Source of the DNA: Sphingomonas sp.
GTDB lineage: Bacteria > Pseudomonadota > Alphaproteobacteria > Sphingomonadales > Sphingomonadaceae
Assembly: GCF_017304635.1 (NCBI RefSeq)
Contig: NZ_JAFKMA010000001.1
Coordinates: 620,001-684,000, forward strand
Direction: 5' to 3'
DNA: 64,000 bases
Translations under genes and position numbers: made by a program
Notes under the pieces: model-generated
Told to the model about the DNA's origin: nothing
The model's input: the letters and a program-made list of their open reading frames with translations, nothing else
Databases searched by the model: none
Part shown: positions 10,109-18,893 of the stretch, piece by piece
How positions within the stretch are numbered: position 1 is the first letter of the stretch
How the letters are laid out: every line of letters starts with the position of its first letter

Positions 10109-11620
10109 TTACTGCCCGTAATGTACTTCGCCCGCGCGCGCGACGGCTTCGCGAGCGGCGGCAAGGAGCGCGCCGGCTTTCGCCTCGCACTCGCGCTGTT
10201 CGTAGTCGGGGGTCGAGTCGGCGACGATGCCGGCGCCGGCCTGGACGTGCATCACGCCGTCCTTCACCACTGCGGTCCTGAGCACGATGCAGCTGTCCAT
10301 GTTGCCGTCGGGCGAGAAATAGCCGACGCCGCCGGCGTACGCGCCGCGCGCTTCCGGTTCCAGTTGCGCGATGATCTCGCACGCGCGGACCTTGGGTGCG
10401 CCGGAGACGGTGCCCGCCGGAAACCCCGCGAACAGCGCGTCGAGCGCGTCCTTGCCCGCGTCCAGCCGCGCCGTCACGTTGGAGACGATGTGCATGACGT
10501 GGCTGTAGAGCTCGACCATGTAGCTGTCGGTCACTGTCACGCTGCCCGGCGCGGCCACCCGGCCGGCATCGTTGCGGCCGAGGTCGAGCAGCATGAGATG
10601 CTCGGCGCGTTCCTTCGGGTCGGCGAGCAGGGCGGTGCGGTTCGACTCGTCCTCGGCCGGGGTCGCGCCACGCGGACGCGTGCCGGCGATGGGACGGATC
10701 GTGACCTCGCCGTCGCGCAGGCGAACGAGGATCTCGGGGCTCGAGCCCGCAAGCGCGAAGCCGGGCAGGTCGAGGAAATAGAGGAACGGCGAGGGGTTCA
10801 CGCGGCGCAGCGCGCGGTACAGCTCGACCGGCGGCAGCGCGAACGGCGCGGTGAAACGCTGCGCCAACACGACCTGAAAGATGTCGCCCGCCGCGATATA
10901 CTCCTTCGCGCGCAACACCATGTCGCGATAGGCGCCCGCGGGCAGAACGGGGGTGAAGGCGGGCTCGGCGACGTCACTGGCGCGCGGGCCGGGGGGTGCC
11001 ACCGGTTGCGCCAGCCGCGCGGCGGTCGCGTCGATCCGCTCTTCCGCCAGCGCCAGCGCGCGGTCGGGGTCGAGCCCGCTGTCCGGCCAGAGCGGTGCGA
11101 CAAGGTAAAGCTGGTCCGTCAACCGGTCGAAGATCACGACGACGGTCGGCCGCACGAACACCATGTCTGGCAGGCCGATGCCGGGCCCGGCGGCGCGCGG
11201 CAGGCGCTCGACCAGCCCGATCGTCTCATACCCGAAATAGCCGACCAGGCACGCCAGCGCGCGGGGCAGTTCGGCGGGCACCTCAGGCATTCGGCAGGAA
11301 GCGACCAGATCGCGGAACGCCGGCAGCGTCGCCTGCTCGCACGGCACGAACGCGGCTCGATCGGTCAGCCAGTGACGGTTGACCTCGGCGCGCTCCCCCT
11401 CGGCACGGAACACCAGGTCGGGGGCCAGCCCGATCAGGCTGTGCCGCCCGCGCACCGCGCCACCCTCGACCGACTCGAGCAGGAAATCGCCGCGTTCGGG
11501 CTCGATCAGCTTGAGCGCGGCGCCGACCGGCGTCTCGGTGTCGGCGACCTGCCGCCGCCACACCAGCGCCGGACGCCCGGCGGCGAGCGCGGCGCGGGCC
11601 GACGCCGTGCCCTCGGTCAT
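10109..11620 (-). CDS. trpE: Anthranilate synthase component I
   Basis: 503 residues. Chorismate-utilising enzyme that makes anthranilate with TrpG-derived ammonia, the committed and feedback-inhibited step of tryptophan synthesis. The chorismate-binding C-terminal domain shows TIRPIAGTRPRGATPAEDE, LLDLGRNDAGRVA, SGAPKVRACEII and VQAGAGIVADSTPDYE. The N-terminal domain has the LLESVEGG element that contributes to tryptophan binding in the family. It follows the ppiD gene by 5 bp, suggesting co-transcription. No leader peptide with Trp codons was seen. Confidence 0.96.
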   Translation of the reverse strand: MTEGTASARAALAAGRPALVWRRQVADTETPVGAALKLIEPERGDFLLESVEGGAVRGRHSLIGLAPDLVFRAEGERAEVNRHWLTDRAAFVPCEQATLPAFRDLVASCRMPEVPAELPRALACLVGYFGYETIGLVERLPRAAGPGIGLPDMVFVRPTVVVIFDRLTDQLYLVAPLWPDSGLDPDRALALAEERIDATAARLAQPVAPPGPRASDVAEPAFTPVLPAGAYRDMVLRAKEYIAAGDIFQVVLAQRFTAPFALPPVELYRALRRVNPSPFLYFLDLPGFALAGSSPEILVRLRDGEVTIRPIAGTRPRGATPAEDESNRTALLADPKERAEHLMLLDLGRNDAGRVAAPGSVTVTDSYMVELYSHVMHIVSNVTARLDAGKDALDALFAGFPAGTVSGAPKVRACEIIAQLEPEARGAYAGGVGYFSPDGNMDSCIVLRTAVVKDGVMHVQAGAGIVADSTPDYEQRECEAKAGALLAAAREAVARAGEVHYGQ

Positions 11621-11625
11621 CGCGC

Positions 11626-13599
11626 CTATTGTCCCGACGCGTCGCCGTTCGCGCCGACCAGCGACGCGCGCACCTTGGCGATCGCGGCGTCGTTGCGCTT
11701 GACGCCAACCTGGTCGCGGACAGCGCGGACGAACTGCTGCGAATATTCGTCGCCCAGCGCGCGGGCGAGGTCGCCGCGCATCTTCTCGATCACCGCCGGC
11801 TGGCTGCGCGCGTCGCCGCGCGTGAACGAGTCGGCGACGACGACGAACCAGCCGCCCTTGTACGGCGCCTGCAGCATCTTGGCGGTGTGGACCGGCATCG
11901 AGAACAGCAGGATCAACGGCTGCGGTGCGCGCTGCGCGGTCAGCAGTTGCGCGCGATTGCCCGTCAGCGGCTTGGTCCCGTCGAGGCTGAGCTTGGTCTC
12001 GGCCAGCGCCTGGGCGAGCGGCATGCCCTTGTTGACCTTGTCGGTCACGTCCTGCGCGACGATGCGGCCGTCGCGGACCTGGCGGTCGATGATGAAGTCC
12101 TTCTTCACCTGTTCCGCCACCTCGGCGAGCGGCTTGGGCGTCGCCGGGATCACCTTGTCGAGCTTGGCGAGGATGAAACTGCCGTCCTGCGCGGAGGGCA
12201 CCATCTGCGGGTCGGCGTCGGGCTGGCTCGCAAAGCCTAATGCGGCGAGGCCGGCGAGCTTCTGGTCGGGCTTGGCCGGCGGCGTCGCGGCGGTCGGATC
12301 GTTACCCTGCGGGTCGACCGCCGGCGTGGTCGCGAGCGACAGGCCGAGCTGGCGCGCGATATCCTCGATCGGCGTGTTCTTCGCGATCAGGTCGGAAATC
12401 TTTTCGTGCAGGTCGTTGATCGCGACGACGGCCTTCTGCGCCGACAGCGTCTTGACCAGTTCCGGCTTGGCCTGGTCGAGCGACTTGCCCGGCACGTGCG
12501 TGATCTTGTCGACCCGGACGACCGCCCAGCCGAGCGGAGTCTGGATCGGCCCCAGGATCGCGCCGTCGGCGGCGGCGAAGACCTGGTCGGCGACGGCGGA
12601 CGACGTCTGCGTCGCGTAGGCCGTCTTGGTCTGCGCGGTCAGCGTCGCGGCATCGAGCCCGATCGCCTTGGCCGCGGCGTCGATCGCGGTGCCCGCCTTG
12701 ACCTTGGCGGCGAGCGCGTCGGCCCCGGCCTTGTCGGCGACCACCACCTGGCGGATGTCGCGCGTCTCGCTGGGGGCGAACTTGTCCTTCTGCGCGGTAT
12801 AGGCCTGCGCGACCTCGGCATCGCTCGGCGCGGATTTCGCCTGCGTGCCTGCGAATGTGACCTCGGCATATTTCACCACGCGCCGCTCCGGCACCGTGTA
12901 GCGCGCGATGTTGCGGGCGTAATAGTCCTTCGCCTCGGCATCGGTCACCGGCGCGCCCTGCGGGATCGCACGAGTCGAGATGAAGGCGATCGTCCCGGTC
13001 CGCTTCTCCAGCAGCATCGAGGCGTAGGGCGTCGCGAAATTGGCCGCGACCGGCGTCGTGCCGAGCGATTGCGGCACCAGTGGGCCGATCACCAGCCGCG
13101 CGGTCAGGTCGCGGCCGAGCTGGTCGTGGACGTCGCGGTCGGTTAGCCGCTGTTGCTGGAGCACCTGGAGGTAGGCGTTCTTGTCGAACTTGCCGTCGAG
13201 CCCGCGGAACGCCGGGATCTGCGTGATCTCGCTGTCGATCAGGCTCTTGCCGACGCGAATCCCCAGGCTGTCGGCGAACGACACGAGCGCGAGCGCGTTG
13301 ATCTTCTGCGCCAGCGGCTGGTCGAACCCGCCCTTGGCGATGAACTCCGCCATCTGGAGTTGCGGATATTGCTGGCGATTCTGGTCGTACAGCCGCTGCG
13401 TGTCGGTCTTGGCATCGTCGGCGGTGATCGTCTGCTTGCCGACCGTCACCAGCGTGTCGCCGCCGCTGCTGCTGCTCAGCGCGCCGCGGCTGCCGTTGAT
13501 GTCCGACAGGCCGAACGCCAGCGCGATCACGCCCAACGCGACGAAAGTGATAATCACGCCGACGCGCGATTTGAGGAAGCCGCGAAAGATGCCGAGCAT
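11626..13599 (-). CDS. ppiD: PpiD-type periplasmic peptidyl-prolyl isomerase / SurA N-terminal domain chaperone
   Basis: 657 residues. A short cytoplasmic N-terminus is followed by one membrane anchor (about 14-33, VGVIITFVALGVIALAFGL), a SurA_N-like chaperone region (50-180, with ITADDAKTDTQRLYDQNRQQYPQ) and parvulin-type rotamase domains (about 255-380, with ILGPIQTPLGWAVVRVDKI). Such proteins help fold outer-membrane and secreted proteins leaving the Sec translocon. ATG at 13599 opens MLGIFRGFLKSR. Transcribed just ahead of trpE and divergent from tpiA with a 138-bp gap that must hold both promoters. Confidence 0.9.
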   Translation of the reverse strand: MLGIFRGFLKSRVGVIITFVALGVIALAFGLSDINGSRGALSSSSGGDTLVTVGKQTITADDAKTDTQRLYDQNRQQYPQLQMAEFIAKGGFDQPLAQKINALALVSFADSLGIRVGKSLIDSEITQIPAFRGLDGKFDKNAYLQVLQQQRLTDRDVHDQLGRDLTARLVIGPLVPQSLGTTPVAANFATPYASMLLEKRTGTIAFISTRAIPQGAPVTDAEAKDYYARNIARYTVPERRVVKYAEVTFAGTQAKSAPSDAEVAQAYTAQKDKFAPSETRDIRQVVVADKAGADALAAKVKAGTAIDAAAKAIGLDAATLTAQTKTAYATQTSSAVADQVFAAADGAILGPIQTPLGWAVVRVDKITHVPGKSLDQAKPELVKTLSAQKAVVAINDLHEKISDLIAKNTPIEDIARQLGLSLATTPAVDPQGNDPTAATPPAKPDQKLAGLAALGFASQPDADPQMVPSAQDGSFILAKLDKVIPATPKPLAEVAEQVKKDFIIDRQVRDGRIVAQDVTDKVNKGMPLAQALAETKLSLDGTKPLTGNRAQLLTAQRAPQPLILLFSMPVHTAKMLQAPYKGGWFVVVADSFTRGDARSQPAVIEKMRGDLARALGDEYSQQFVRAVRDQVGVKRNDAAIAKVRASLVGANGDASGQ

Positions 13600-13737
13600 T
13601 GAAGGCCGATCGATTGCAAACGGGAACAGGAAGCGCTCGCTTTAGGGGCCGGTTCGCGCGGCATCAAGCGGCAGCGCTTGGCGGGCGGGGGTGGCGCGGC
13701 TATCGCGGCCGCAAATCATAAGCGGACGGAGGACGAT

Positions 13738-14493
13738 GTGGCACGGCGCAAGCTGATCGCGGGCAACTGGAAGATGAACGGCACGCTGGCGAGCCTGGCC
13801 GAACTGGACGGTATCGCGGCGGCGGCGGTCGCGAATCCCGGCGTCGACGTGTCGGTCGCGGTGCCGGCGACGTTGATCGCGCCGGCGCATGCACGCGTGC
13901 CGAACCTCGCGGTCGGCGCGGAGGACGTGCACGAAGCGGACAGCGGCGCGCACACCGGCTGTATCTCCGCGCCGATGGTGCTGGAGGCCGGCGCGAGCTT
14001 CACGATCGTCGGCCATAGCGAACGGCGCGGCGACCAGCACGAAACCAGTCACGATGCCTTCATGAAGGCGGCCGCCGCGCACCGCCACGGTCTCGGCGTG
14101 ATCCTGTGCGTCGGCGAGCTGGAGGCCGAACGCGCCGCCGGCCGCGCCGAACGCGTGGTGCAGGCGCAGATCGAGAAATCGCTGCCCGACGACGCGCATG
14201 CTGACTGGTTGACGCTCGCCTACGAACCGCGCTGGGCGATCGGGACGGGGCGGACGCCGACAATGGACGACATCGCCGCGATGCATGCGATCGCGCGCGC
14301 CAAGCTGCGCCAGATGATCGGCGACACCGCGCTCGACATGCGGATCCTGTACGGCGGCTCGGTGACGGGCGACAACGCCGCCGAGATTCTCAGCCTCGAC
14401 AATGTCGACGGCGCCCTGGTCGGCGGTGCGAGCCTGACCGCCGCGAAGTTCGTGCCGATCATTGAGGCGGCGGCGAGGGTGGGCGGCAGGTAG
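13738..14493 (+). CDS. tpiA: Triosephosphate isomerase
   Basis: 251-residue TIM barrel interconverting dihydroxyacetone phosphate and glyceraldehyde 3-phosphate. Catalytic Lys12 in IAGNWKMNG, His in TIVGHSERRG and Glu in LAYEPRWAIGTGRTPT are present, as are loop 6 (AIGTG) and the phosphate-binding YGGSVTGDN. I use the GTG start at 13738, with GGAGG 5 nt upstream, because it yields the standard N-terminus VARRKLIAGNWKMNG. An ATG 60 bp further upstream adds 20 unrelated residues. Likely a single-gene unit. Confidence 0.96.
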   Translation: MARRKLIAGNWKMNGTLASLAELDGIAAAAVANPGVDVSVAVPATLIAPAHARVPNLAVGAEDVHEADSGAHTGCISAPMVLEAGASFTIVGHSERRGDQHETSHDAFMKAAAAHRHGLGVILCVGELEAERAAGRAERVVQAQIEKSLPDDAHADWLTLAYEPRWAIGTGRTPTMDDIAAMHAIARAKLRQMIGDTALDMRILYGGSVTGDNAAEILSLDNVDGALVGGASLTAAKFVPIIEAAARVGGR

Positions 14494-14554
14494 CGACCCA
14501 GTTGAAGACGTTGCGGTACTTCGGGCATTACGCGCCCGGAGAGGGTAGCAAAGC

Positions 14555-14848
14555 GTGACCGACGAGCAGTTGAGCCGAACACTTGCAATGACCATCGCTG
14601 AACTTGAGCGCGATGGTGAGTTGGTTGTCACATCCCCGAGCATCGAGCCACTCGCCGACCGTTTAGCAGAGGCAGCGCTTGGGGTTGTCCCTAATACCAG
14701 CTTGTCGCTTACCGAAATTTTGGGCGTGCGCAGCTTGATCTTGCATGCCGTGGCCGACAAGTGCTTCTTCGATTGGGAGATGCCCACCTTGACCGGCTTC
14801 ACGGCGAACGAGTTCGAGCAGATCGCTGCCAAATTGCCGCGCGATTGA
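14555..14848 (+). CDS. Hypothetical 97-residue protein, lower GC than neighbours
   Basis: Starts at GTG 14555 with GAGGG upstream. The sequence is soluble and mainly helical, with no signal peptide or membrane segment: MTIAELERDGELVVTSPSIEPLADRLAEAALG, then LTEILGVRSLILHAVADKCFFDWEMPTLTGFTANEFEQIAAKL. I do not recognise a family. GC is visibly below that of tpiA and the aminopeptidase gene, and codon choice is less GC-biased, suggesting acquisition. It lies 61 bp after tpiA on the same strand and 30 bp from the convergent aminopeptidase stop. Confidence 0.6.
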   Translation: MTDEQLSRTLAMTIAELERDGELVVTSPSIEPLADRLAEAALGVVPNTSLSLTEILGVRSLILHAVADKCFFDWEMPTLTGFTANEFEQIAAKLPRD

Positions 14849-14878
14849 GCAAACGTCAGCTTCCCACCCACAAGCAGC

Positions 14879-16261
14879 CTATCCGAACCGCGCCTTCAGC
14901 ATCGCCCAGCTTGCTCGCAGGCCGTAGGCTTCGCCGCCCTTCGGTCGGCCGGGCTTGGCGGTGGGGCGCCAGGCGAAGGTGTCGAGGTGGGCCCAAGGGA
15001 CGCCGGCGGGGGCGAAGCGGCGGAGGAACAGGGCGGCCGTCACCGCGCCGGCGAAGCCGTTGTCGGGCGAATTGACGAGGTCGGCGATGTCGGACTTGAG
15101 GTAATCGTCGTACCCGTCCCACAGCGGCAACCGCCACAACGGATCGCGCACCCGCTCGCCCGCCGCGAGCAGGTCCGCCGCCAGCGCTTCGTCGTTGACG
15201 AAGGTCGCGGGCAGGTCCGGCCCCAGCGCCACGCGCGCCGCCCCCGTCAGCGTCGCGAAATCGATCACCAGCGCCGGCTTACCCTCTTCCGCTTTGGTCA
15301 GCGCATCGCCGAGCACCAACCGCCCTTCGGCATCGGTATTGGTGTTCTCGACCGTCAGGCCCTTGCGCGTCCGCAGCACGTCGCCGGGACGGAAGGCATC
15401 GGCCGAGATCGCATTCTCGACCGCGGGAATCAGCAGGTGCAGTCGCACCTTCAATCGCGCGCCCATGACGAGGCTCGCCAGCGCCAGCGCGTGCGCCGCG
15501 CCGCCCATGTCCTTCTTCATCAGCCGCATGCCCGATGCCGGTTTGATGTCGAGGCCCCCGCTGTCGAAGCATACGCCCTTGCCGATCACCGCGACGCGCG
15601 GATGCTTCGGATCGCCCCATTCGAGCTCGATCAGCCGGGGCGCGCGATGCTTCGCGGCAGCGCGGCCGACCGCGTCGATCATTGGATAGCCCTTGGCGAG
15701 CGCATCACCGCGCGTCACGGTCAGCGTGGCATCGTGCGCCTTCGCCAGCTTCTCGGCCTCCACCTCAAGCTCCGCCGGGCCCATGTCGGACGACCCGGTA
15801 TCGACCAGGTCGCGGACCAACGCGGTCGCCTGCGCCAGCCGCACCGTCTCGTCGATGCTCGCCGGATCGCCGGTCAGCAGGATGCGCGGGGCGGCGTCCT
15901 TCGCCTTGGCGTAGCGGTCGAAGCGGTGCTGTGCGAGCAGCCAGCCGAGCCCGGCCGCGCCGACCTCACCCGATTTCAGGCGATAGATGCCTTCGGGCAG
16001 TTTCTCCGGCTGCGACGCGATCCGCCACGGCGACGCGATATCCTCGTCGCACACCAGCAACGCCGACCAGTCCTCCGCCGCGTCGCCTGGCACGATCGCC
16101 TTGTCGCCCGCCTTGCCGGTCACCTTCTGCGCGGTCAGCAGGCTACGGATGCGCGGCGGCTGCGCCTTCAGCCAGTCGGCGAAAGCGTCGGGATGGACGA
16201 CCTCGATCGTGCGTGCCGGCTGGCCGCGATCGGGCTGGAGCAGGGCGGCGAAGTCGGTCAC
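14879..16261 (-). CDS. M17 family leucyl aminopeptidase
   Basis: 460 residues. Two-metal cytosolic aminopeptidase that removes N-terminal residues from peptides. The metal/active-site segments are intact: VIGKGVCFDSGGLDIKP, MRLMKKDMGGAA and ENTNTDAEGRLVLGDAL. The N-terminal domain is shorter than in E. coli PepA. The GTG start at 16261 overlaps the TGA of the upstream serine hydrolase gene by 4 nt, so the two are coupled; no ATG fits. It could act on peptides delivered by the neighbouring exported hydrolase, but this is inference. Confidence 0.93.
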   Translation of the reverse strand: MTDFAALLQPDRGQPARTIEVVHPDAFADWLKAQPPRIRSLLTAQKVTGKAGDKAIVPGDAAEDWSALLVCDEDIASPWRIASQPEKLPEGIYRLKSGEVGAAGLGWLLAQHRFDRYAKAKDAAPRILLTGDPASIDETVRLAQATALVRDLVDTGSSDMGPAELEVEAEKLAKAHDATLTVTRGDALAKGYPMIDAVGRAAAKHRAPRLIELEWGDPKHPRVAVIGKGVCFDSGGLDIKPASGMRLMKKDMGGAAHALALASLVMGARLKVRLHLLIPAVENAISADAFRPGDVLRTRKGLTVENTNTDAEGRLVLGDALTKAEEGKPALVIDFATLTGAARVALGPDLPATFVNDEALAADLLAAGERVRDPLWRLPLWDGYDDYLKSDIADLVNSPDNGFAGAVTAALFLRRFAPAGVPWAHLDTFAWRPTAKPGRPKGGEAYGLRASWAMLKARFG

Positions 16262-17661
16262 TGGCCGCTCGGCGTCACGAGGAACTGCTCGATCTTGCCG
16301 GTCGCGGGATCGAAGAAGGTGCTCAGCCGCAGCGTGCGGTCGGGATATTTGATCGCGAATCCGCGAATGACATAGCCGCCGCGCAGGCTGGTCTTGCCCG
16401 CCTGAGCGAAGCTCTGCGGCTCGCCGAGCGGGGCCAGGCTGGCTCGGTAGTCGGCGATCGCGGTCGGGGTGAAATAGTAATTGGCGTCGTCGGTCAGCAT
16501 CGCGCGATCGACCGTGCCGGCGCGGAGTTGGTCGAACACCTGGCGCGCCTTCGCCGCCGCCTGCGCATCGTCGCCCGTCGCCGGCGCGTTGGCCAGCGCG
16601 GGCAGGAAGGTGAGCGCCAGCTTGCTCGCGATCTGCGACGCCGCGCCGGCCGACCAGGAATTGGTCAGCACGACGAACGCCGCCTTGTCCTGCGGGAAGA
16701 CGATGTTCTCCGAGATGAAGCCGACCGCTTCGCCGCTGTGCTCCACATACGGCCGGCCGTTCTGCAGGCCCGAAAACACGCCGAGCCCGTAATGCGTGTC
16801 GGTGCCGTCGGTCAGCTTGATCGGGGTTTCCTGGGTCGTCCAGTCGGCGCGCGTCAGCACGGTCCGGTCGATCCTTGCGATATCCCATTTGGCGAGGTCG
16901 GCGGCCGACATCGACAGTTCACCGGCGGCATAGAGCCAGCCGGAGGCGGCGGGTTTCTCCGGCCGCACCGGGCCGAGCGCGTAGCGGCCATAGCCTTGCG
17001 GGAAGGCCGGGCCGATCGCCTTGTCCTGGTCGATCGCCTTCATGCCCAATGGCTTGAACACCTTGTCCTGAAGGTAGGCGAGCAGCGGCTTGCCCGCAGC
17101 CTTCTCCACGATCAGCCCGGCGACGACATAGCCGGTGTTCGAATATTGCCACTGCGTCCCCGGCGCGAAGTCGAGCGGCTTCTTCGCCCAGTGATCGAGG
17201 ATGCCCTGCGGCGTCACTGGTTTCGCCATCGCGGCGAAGCTGTAATCCTGCGGCCAGTAATCCTGCAGCCCCGACGTGTGGCTGAGCAATTGCCGGATCG
17301 TGATCCTGTCGCCGTCGGTGATCCCCGGCACCCATTTGGCGACGTTGTCGTCCAGGCTCAACTTGCCCTCGTCCGCGAGCAGCAGGATGGCGGTGGCGGT
17401 GAATTGCTTGGATATGGAGGCGATCTGGTACGGGCGAGCTGCGTCGGGCGTGGCCAGCGTCTCGGACTGCTTGCCGTACGCTTTCGCCAGCACGATCTTG
17501 CCGTCGCGCACGATCGCGATCGAGGCGGAGGGGACGCCGGTCTTCGCCAGCACGTCACCGACGATCGCATCGACCCTGGCGGTGTCGGTGGGCGTCAGGT
17601 CCTGGGCGAGGGCGGGCGGGGCGACGAACGCGAGCAGCGCGATCAGATGGCGTGGCTTCAT
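16258..17661 (-). CDS. Exported serine hydrolase of the beta-lactamase/penicillin-binding-protein fold (class C-like)
   Basis: 467 residues with signal peptide MKPRHLIALLAFVAPPALAQ. The catalytic set is present: SxxK in ASISKQFTA, YxN in QYSNTGYV, and a HSG in YVEHSGEAVGF in the KTG position, typical of class C beta-lactamase-related esterases and D-aminopeptidases rather than true cephalosporinases. The C-terminal 110 residues form an extra beta domain ending LSTFFDPATGKIEQFLVTPSGQ. Probably periplasmic. The substrate (peptide, ester or D-amino acid peptide) cannot be told. Coupled to the downstream M17 peptidase by a GTGA overlap. Confidence 0.9.
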   Translation of the reverse strand: MKPRHLIALLAFVAPPALAQDLTPTDTARVDAIVGDVLAKTGVPSASIAIVRDGKIVLAKAYGKQSETLATPDAARPYQIASISKQFTATAILLLADEGKLSLDDNVAKWVPGITDGDRITIRQLLSHTSGLQDYWPQDYSFAAMAKPVTPQGILDHWAKKPLDFAPGTQWQYSNTGYVVAGLIVEKAAGKPLLAYLQDKVFKPLGMKAIDQDKAIGPAFPQGYGRYALGPVRPEKPAASGWLYAAGELSMSAADLAKWDIARIDRTVLTRADWTTQETPIKLTDGTDTHYGLGVFSGLQNGRPYVEHSGEAVGFISENIVFPQDKAAFVVLTNSWSAGAASQIASKLALTFLPALANAPATGDDAQAAAKARQVFDQLRAGTVDRAMLTDDANYYFTPTAIADYRASLAPLGEPQSFAQAGKTSLRGGYVIRGFAIKYPDRTLRLSTFFDPATGKIEQFLVTPSGQ

Positions 17662-17729
17662 GGTGGCGCACCATAGCTGCGCGCGTCGGGGGCGCTAGTC
17701 CTCCGACGAAACCTGCCTTTTCACGACTA

Positions 17730-17826
17730 CCCGGGCGAATGCCGGGGCCCAGTTGGGAGGAGCAGAGTAAGTGAGCGATGCACCCACCATCATCGTCTCC
17801 CACCTGGGCCCCGGCGTTCGCCGGGG
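17730..17826. repeat. Intergenic palindromic repeat element related to the one in comEC
   Basis: Left arm 17730-17758 (CCGGGCGAATGCCGGGGCCC core) and right arm 17798-17826 are imperfect reverse complements with about 39 bp between. The GGCGTTCGCCGGGG end and the CCCAGT/ACTGGG joint match the comEC element. It fills the space between the serine hydrolase start (17661) and the M14-like stop (17838). Confidence 0.75.
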
Positions 17827-17837
17827 TGGAGTAACTT

Positions 17838-18827
17838 TTAGCGCCGCTTGCGACCGTGCGGCGGCGGTCGGACAACTCGCTGCAACGTCACGCCCTCGAC
17901 CGGCGCACAGCGCATCATCGCCAGGTCGATCATCGCCAGCAGCCGCGTCCGCGCATCGCCCAACCCCTCCGGCGTGATGCCGCGCTCCTGCGTCTCGAAG
18001 TTGACGTAGGGCAGGCCATGGAACAGCGCATAGTTGGACAGCGACCCGTCGCTCGTCACGACATGCTCGAACTGGATGTTCGCGTCGGCCTCGGCCAGTG
18101 CCCGCGCGCAGAAGCCGTCGGCGGGCGATCCTTGCGCCGGGTAGGAGACGATCGCGACGCTGTCGGTATCATCGAACGGCCATCGCGCCGACACCGACGG
18201 GCGCGGCGAATAGACGTCGTTGCAGAACAGCACCGAAATCTCGCCCCGCCCGGTATTGCCGGAAGGCGGCGGGCCGCAGCCATATTCGCTCGCGTCGAAG
18301 CCCGGCTCGTTGGTGTGCAGCGCGACGATCAGCCGTGGCGGGTGCCCGAGCCCGGCCAGGATCTCGTCGGCATAGGCCGGTGTCGCGTCCCAGAAGTTGC
18401 GGTTGGGGTCGACGTCCTTGCCGTAATCGACGTCGCCGTTGCCGCGCGAATCGGGGCCGGCGATCGAACGCGCTTCCTCGATCGCGACGACCTCCCCGCC
18501 ATAGGCACGCACGGCGTAGATCGCGGCCTGGAACGCGGCATTCTCGTTGTCGTGCGGCACGAACCACAGCGGTCCGGCGGGATGGCGCAGGTTGCGGATA
18601 CGATAGAATCGCCAGAAGGTCCGCCCGTCGCGGAACTCGATCCGCGTGACGTTCAGGTCGGTCCAGAGTTGAGGATCGGCGAGACGGACGAAATCGGCGT
18701 TGGCCATCAACAGCGGATCGATCGCCGACACGATGCGCTGCGCCGGGGCCGCAGCGGGCGCGGTCGCCGCCGTTACCGGAAGCGGCGCGAGGAACCAGGC
18801 GAGGATGGTGAGCGCACGCTTCATCAC
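17838..18827 (-). CDS. Exported M14-like (zinc carboxypeptidase-related) protein
   Basis: 329 residues with signal peptide MMKRALTILAWFLAPLPVTAA. The body resembles a carboxypeptidase fold: FVPHDNENAAFQAAIYAVRAYGG has an HxxE zinc motif, DPNRNFW matches the Asn-Arg substrate-binding element of M14 enzymes, and LIVALHTNEPGFD could supply the third zinc ligand. A candidate catalytic acid is in YVNFETQERG near the end. I infer a periplasmic metallopeptidase or amidase acting on peptide or cell-wall fragments. Similarity is by motif only, so function is not certain. The neighbouring exported hydrolases fit a cell-envelope setting. Confidence 0.7.
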   Translation of the reverse strand: MMKRALTILAWFLAPLPVTAATAPAAAPAQRIVSAIDPLLMANADFVRLADPQLWTDLNVTRIEFRDGRTFWRFYRIRNLRHPAGPLWFVPHDNENAAFQAAIYAVRAYGGEVVAIEEARSIAGPDSRGNGDVDYGKDVDPNRNFWDATPAYADEILAGLGHPPRLIVALHTNEPGFDASEYGCGPPPSGNTGRGEISVLFCNDVYSPRPSVSARWPFDDTDSVAIVSYPAQGSPADGFCARALAEADANIQFEHVVTSDGSLSNYALFHGLPYVNFETQERGITPEGLGDARTRLLAMIDLAMMRCAPVEGVTLQRVVRPPPHGRKRR

Positions 18828-18893
18828 GGCGCGCGACCCTAAAGCAGCGGCGCGCGCTCGGCGAATCCTACGCTCGTCCGAATCCGGGACAGG

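Noticed and set aside
16262..16888. N-terminal extension of the M17 aminopeptidase frame
   Set aside because: It lies inside the beta-lactamase-like gene in another frame; the GTG at 16261 with GTGA overlap is the better start.
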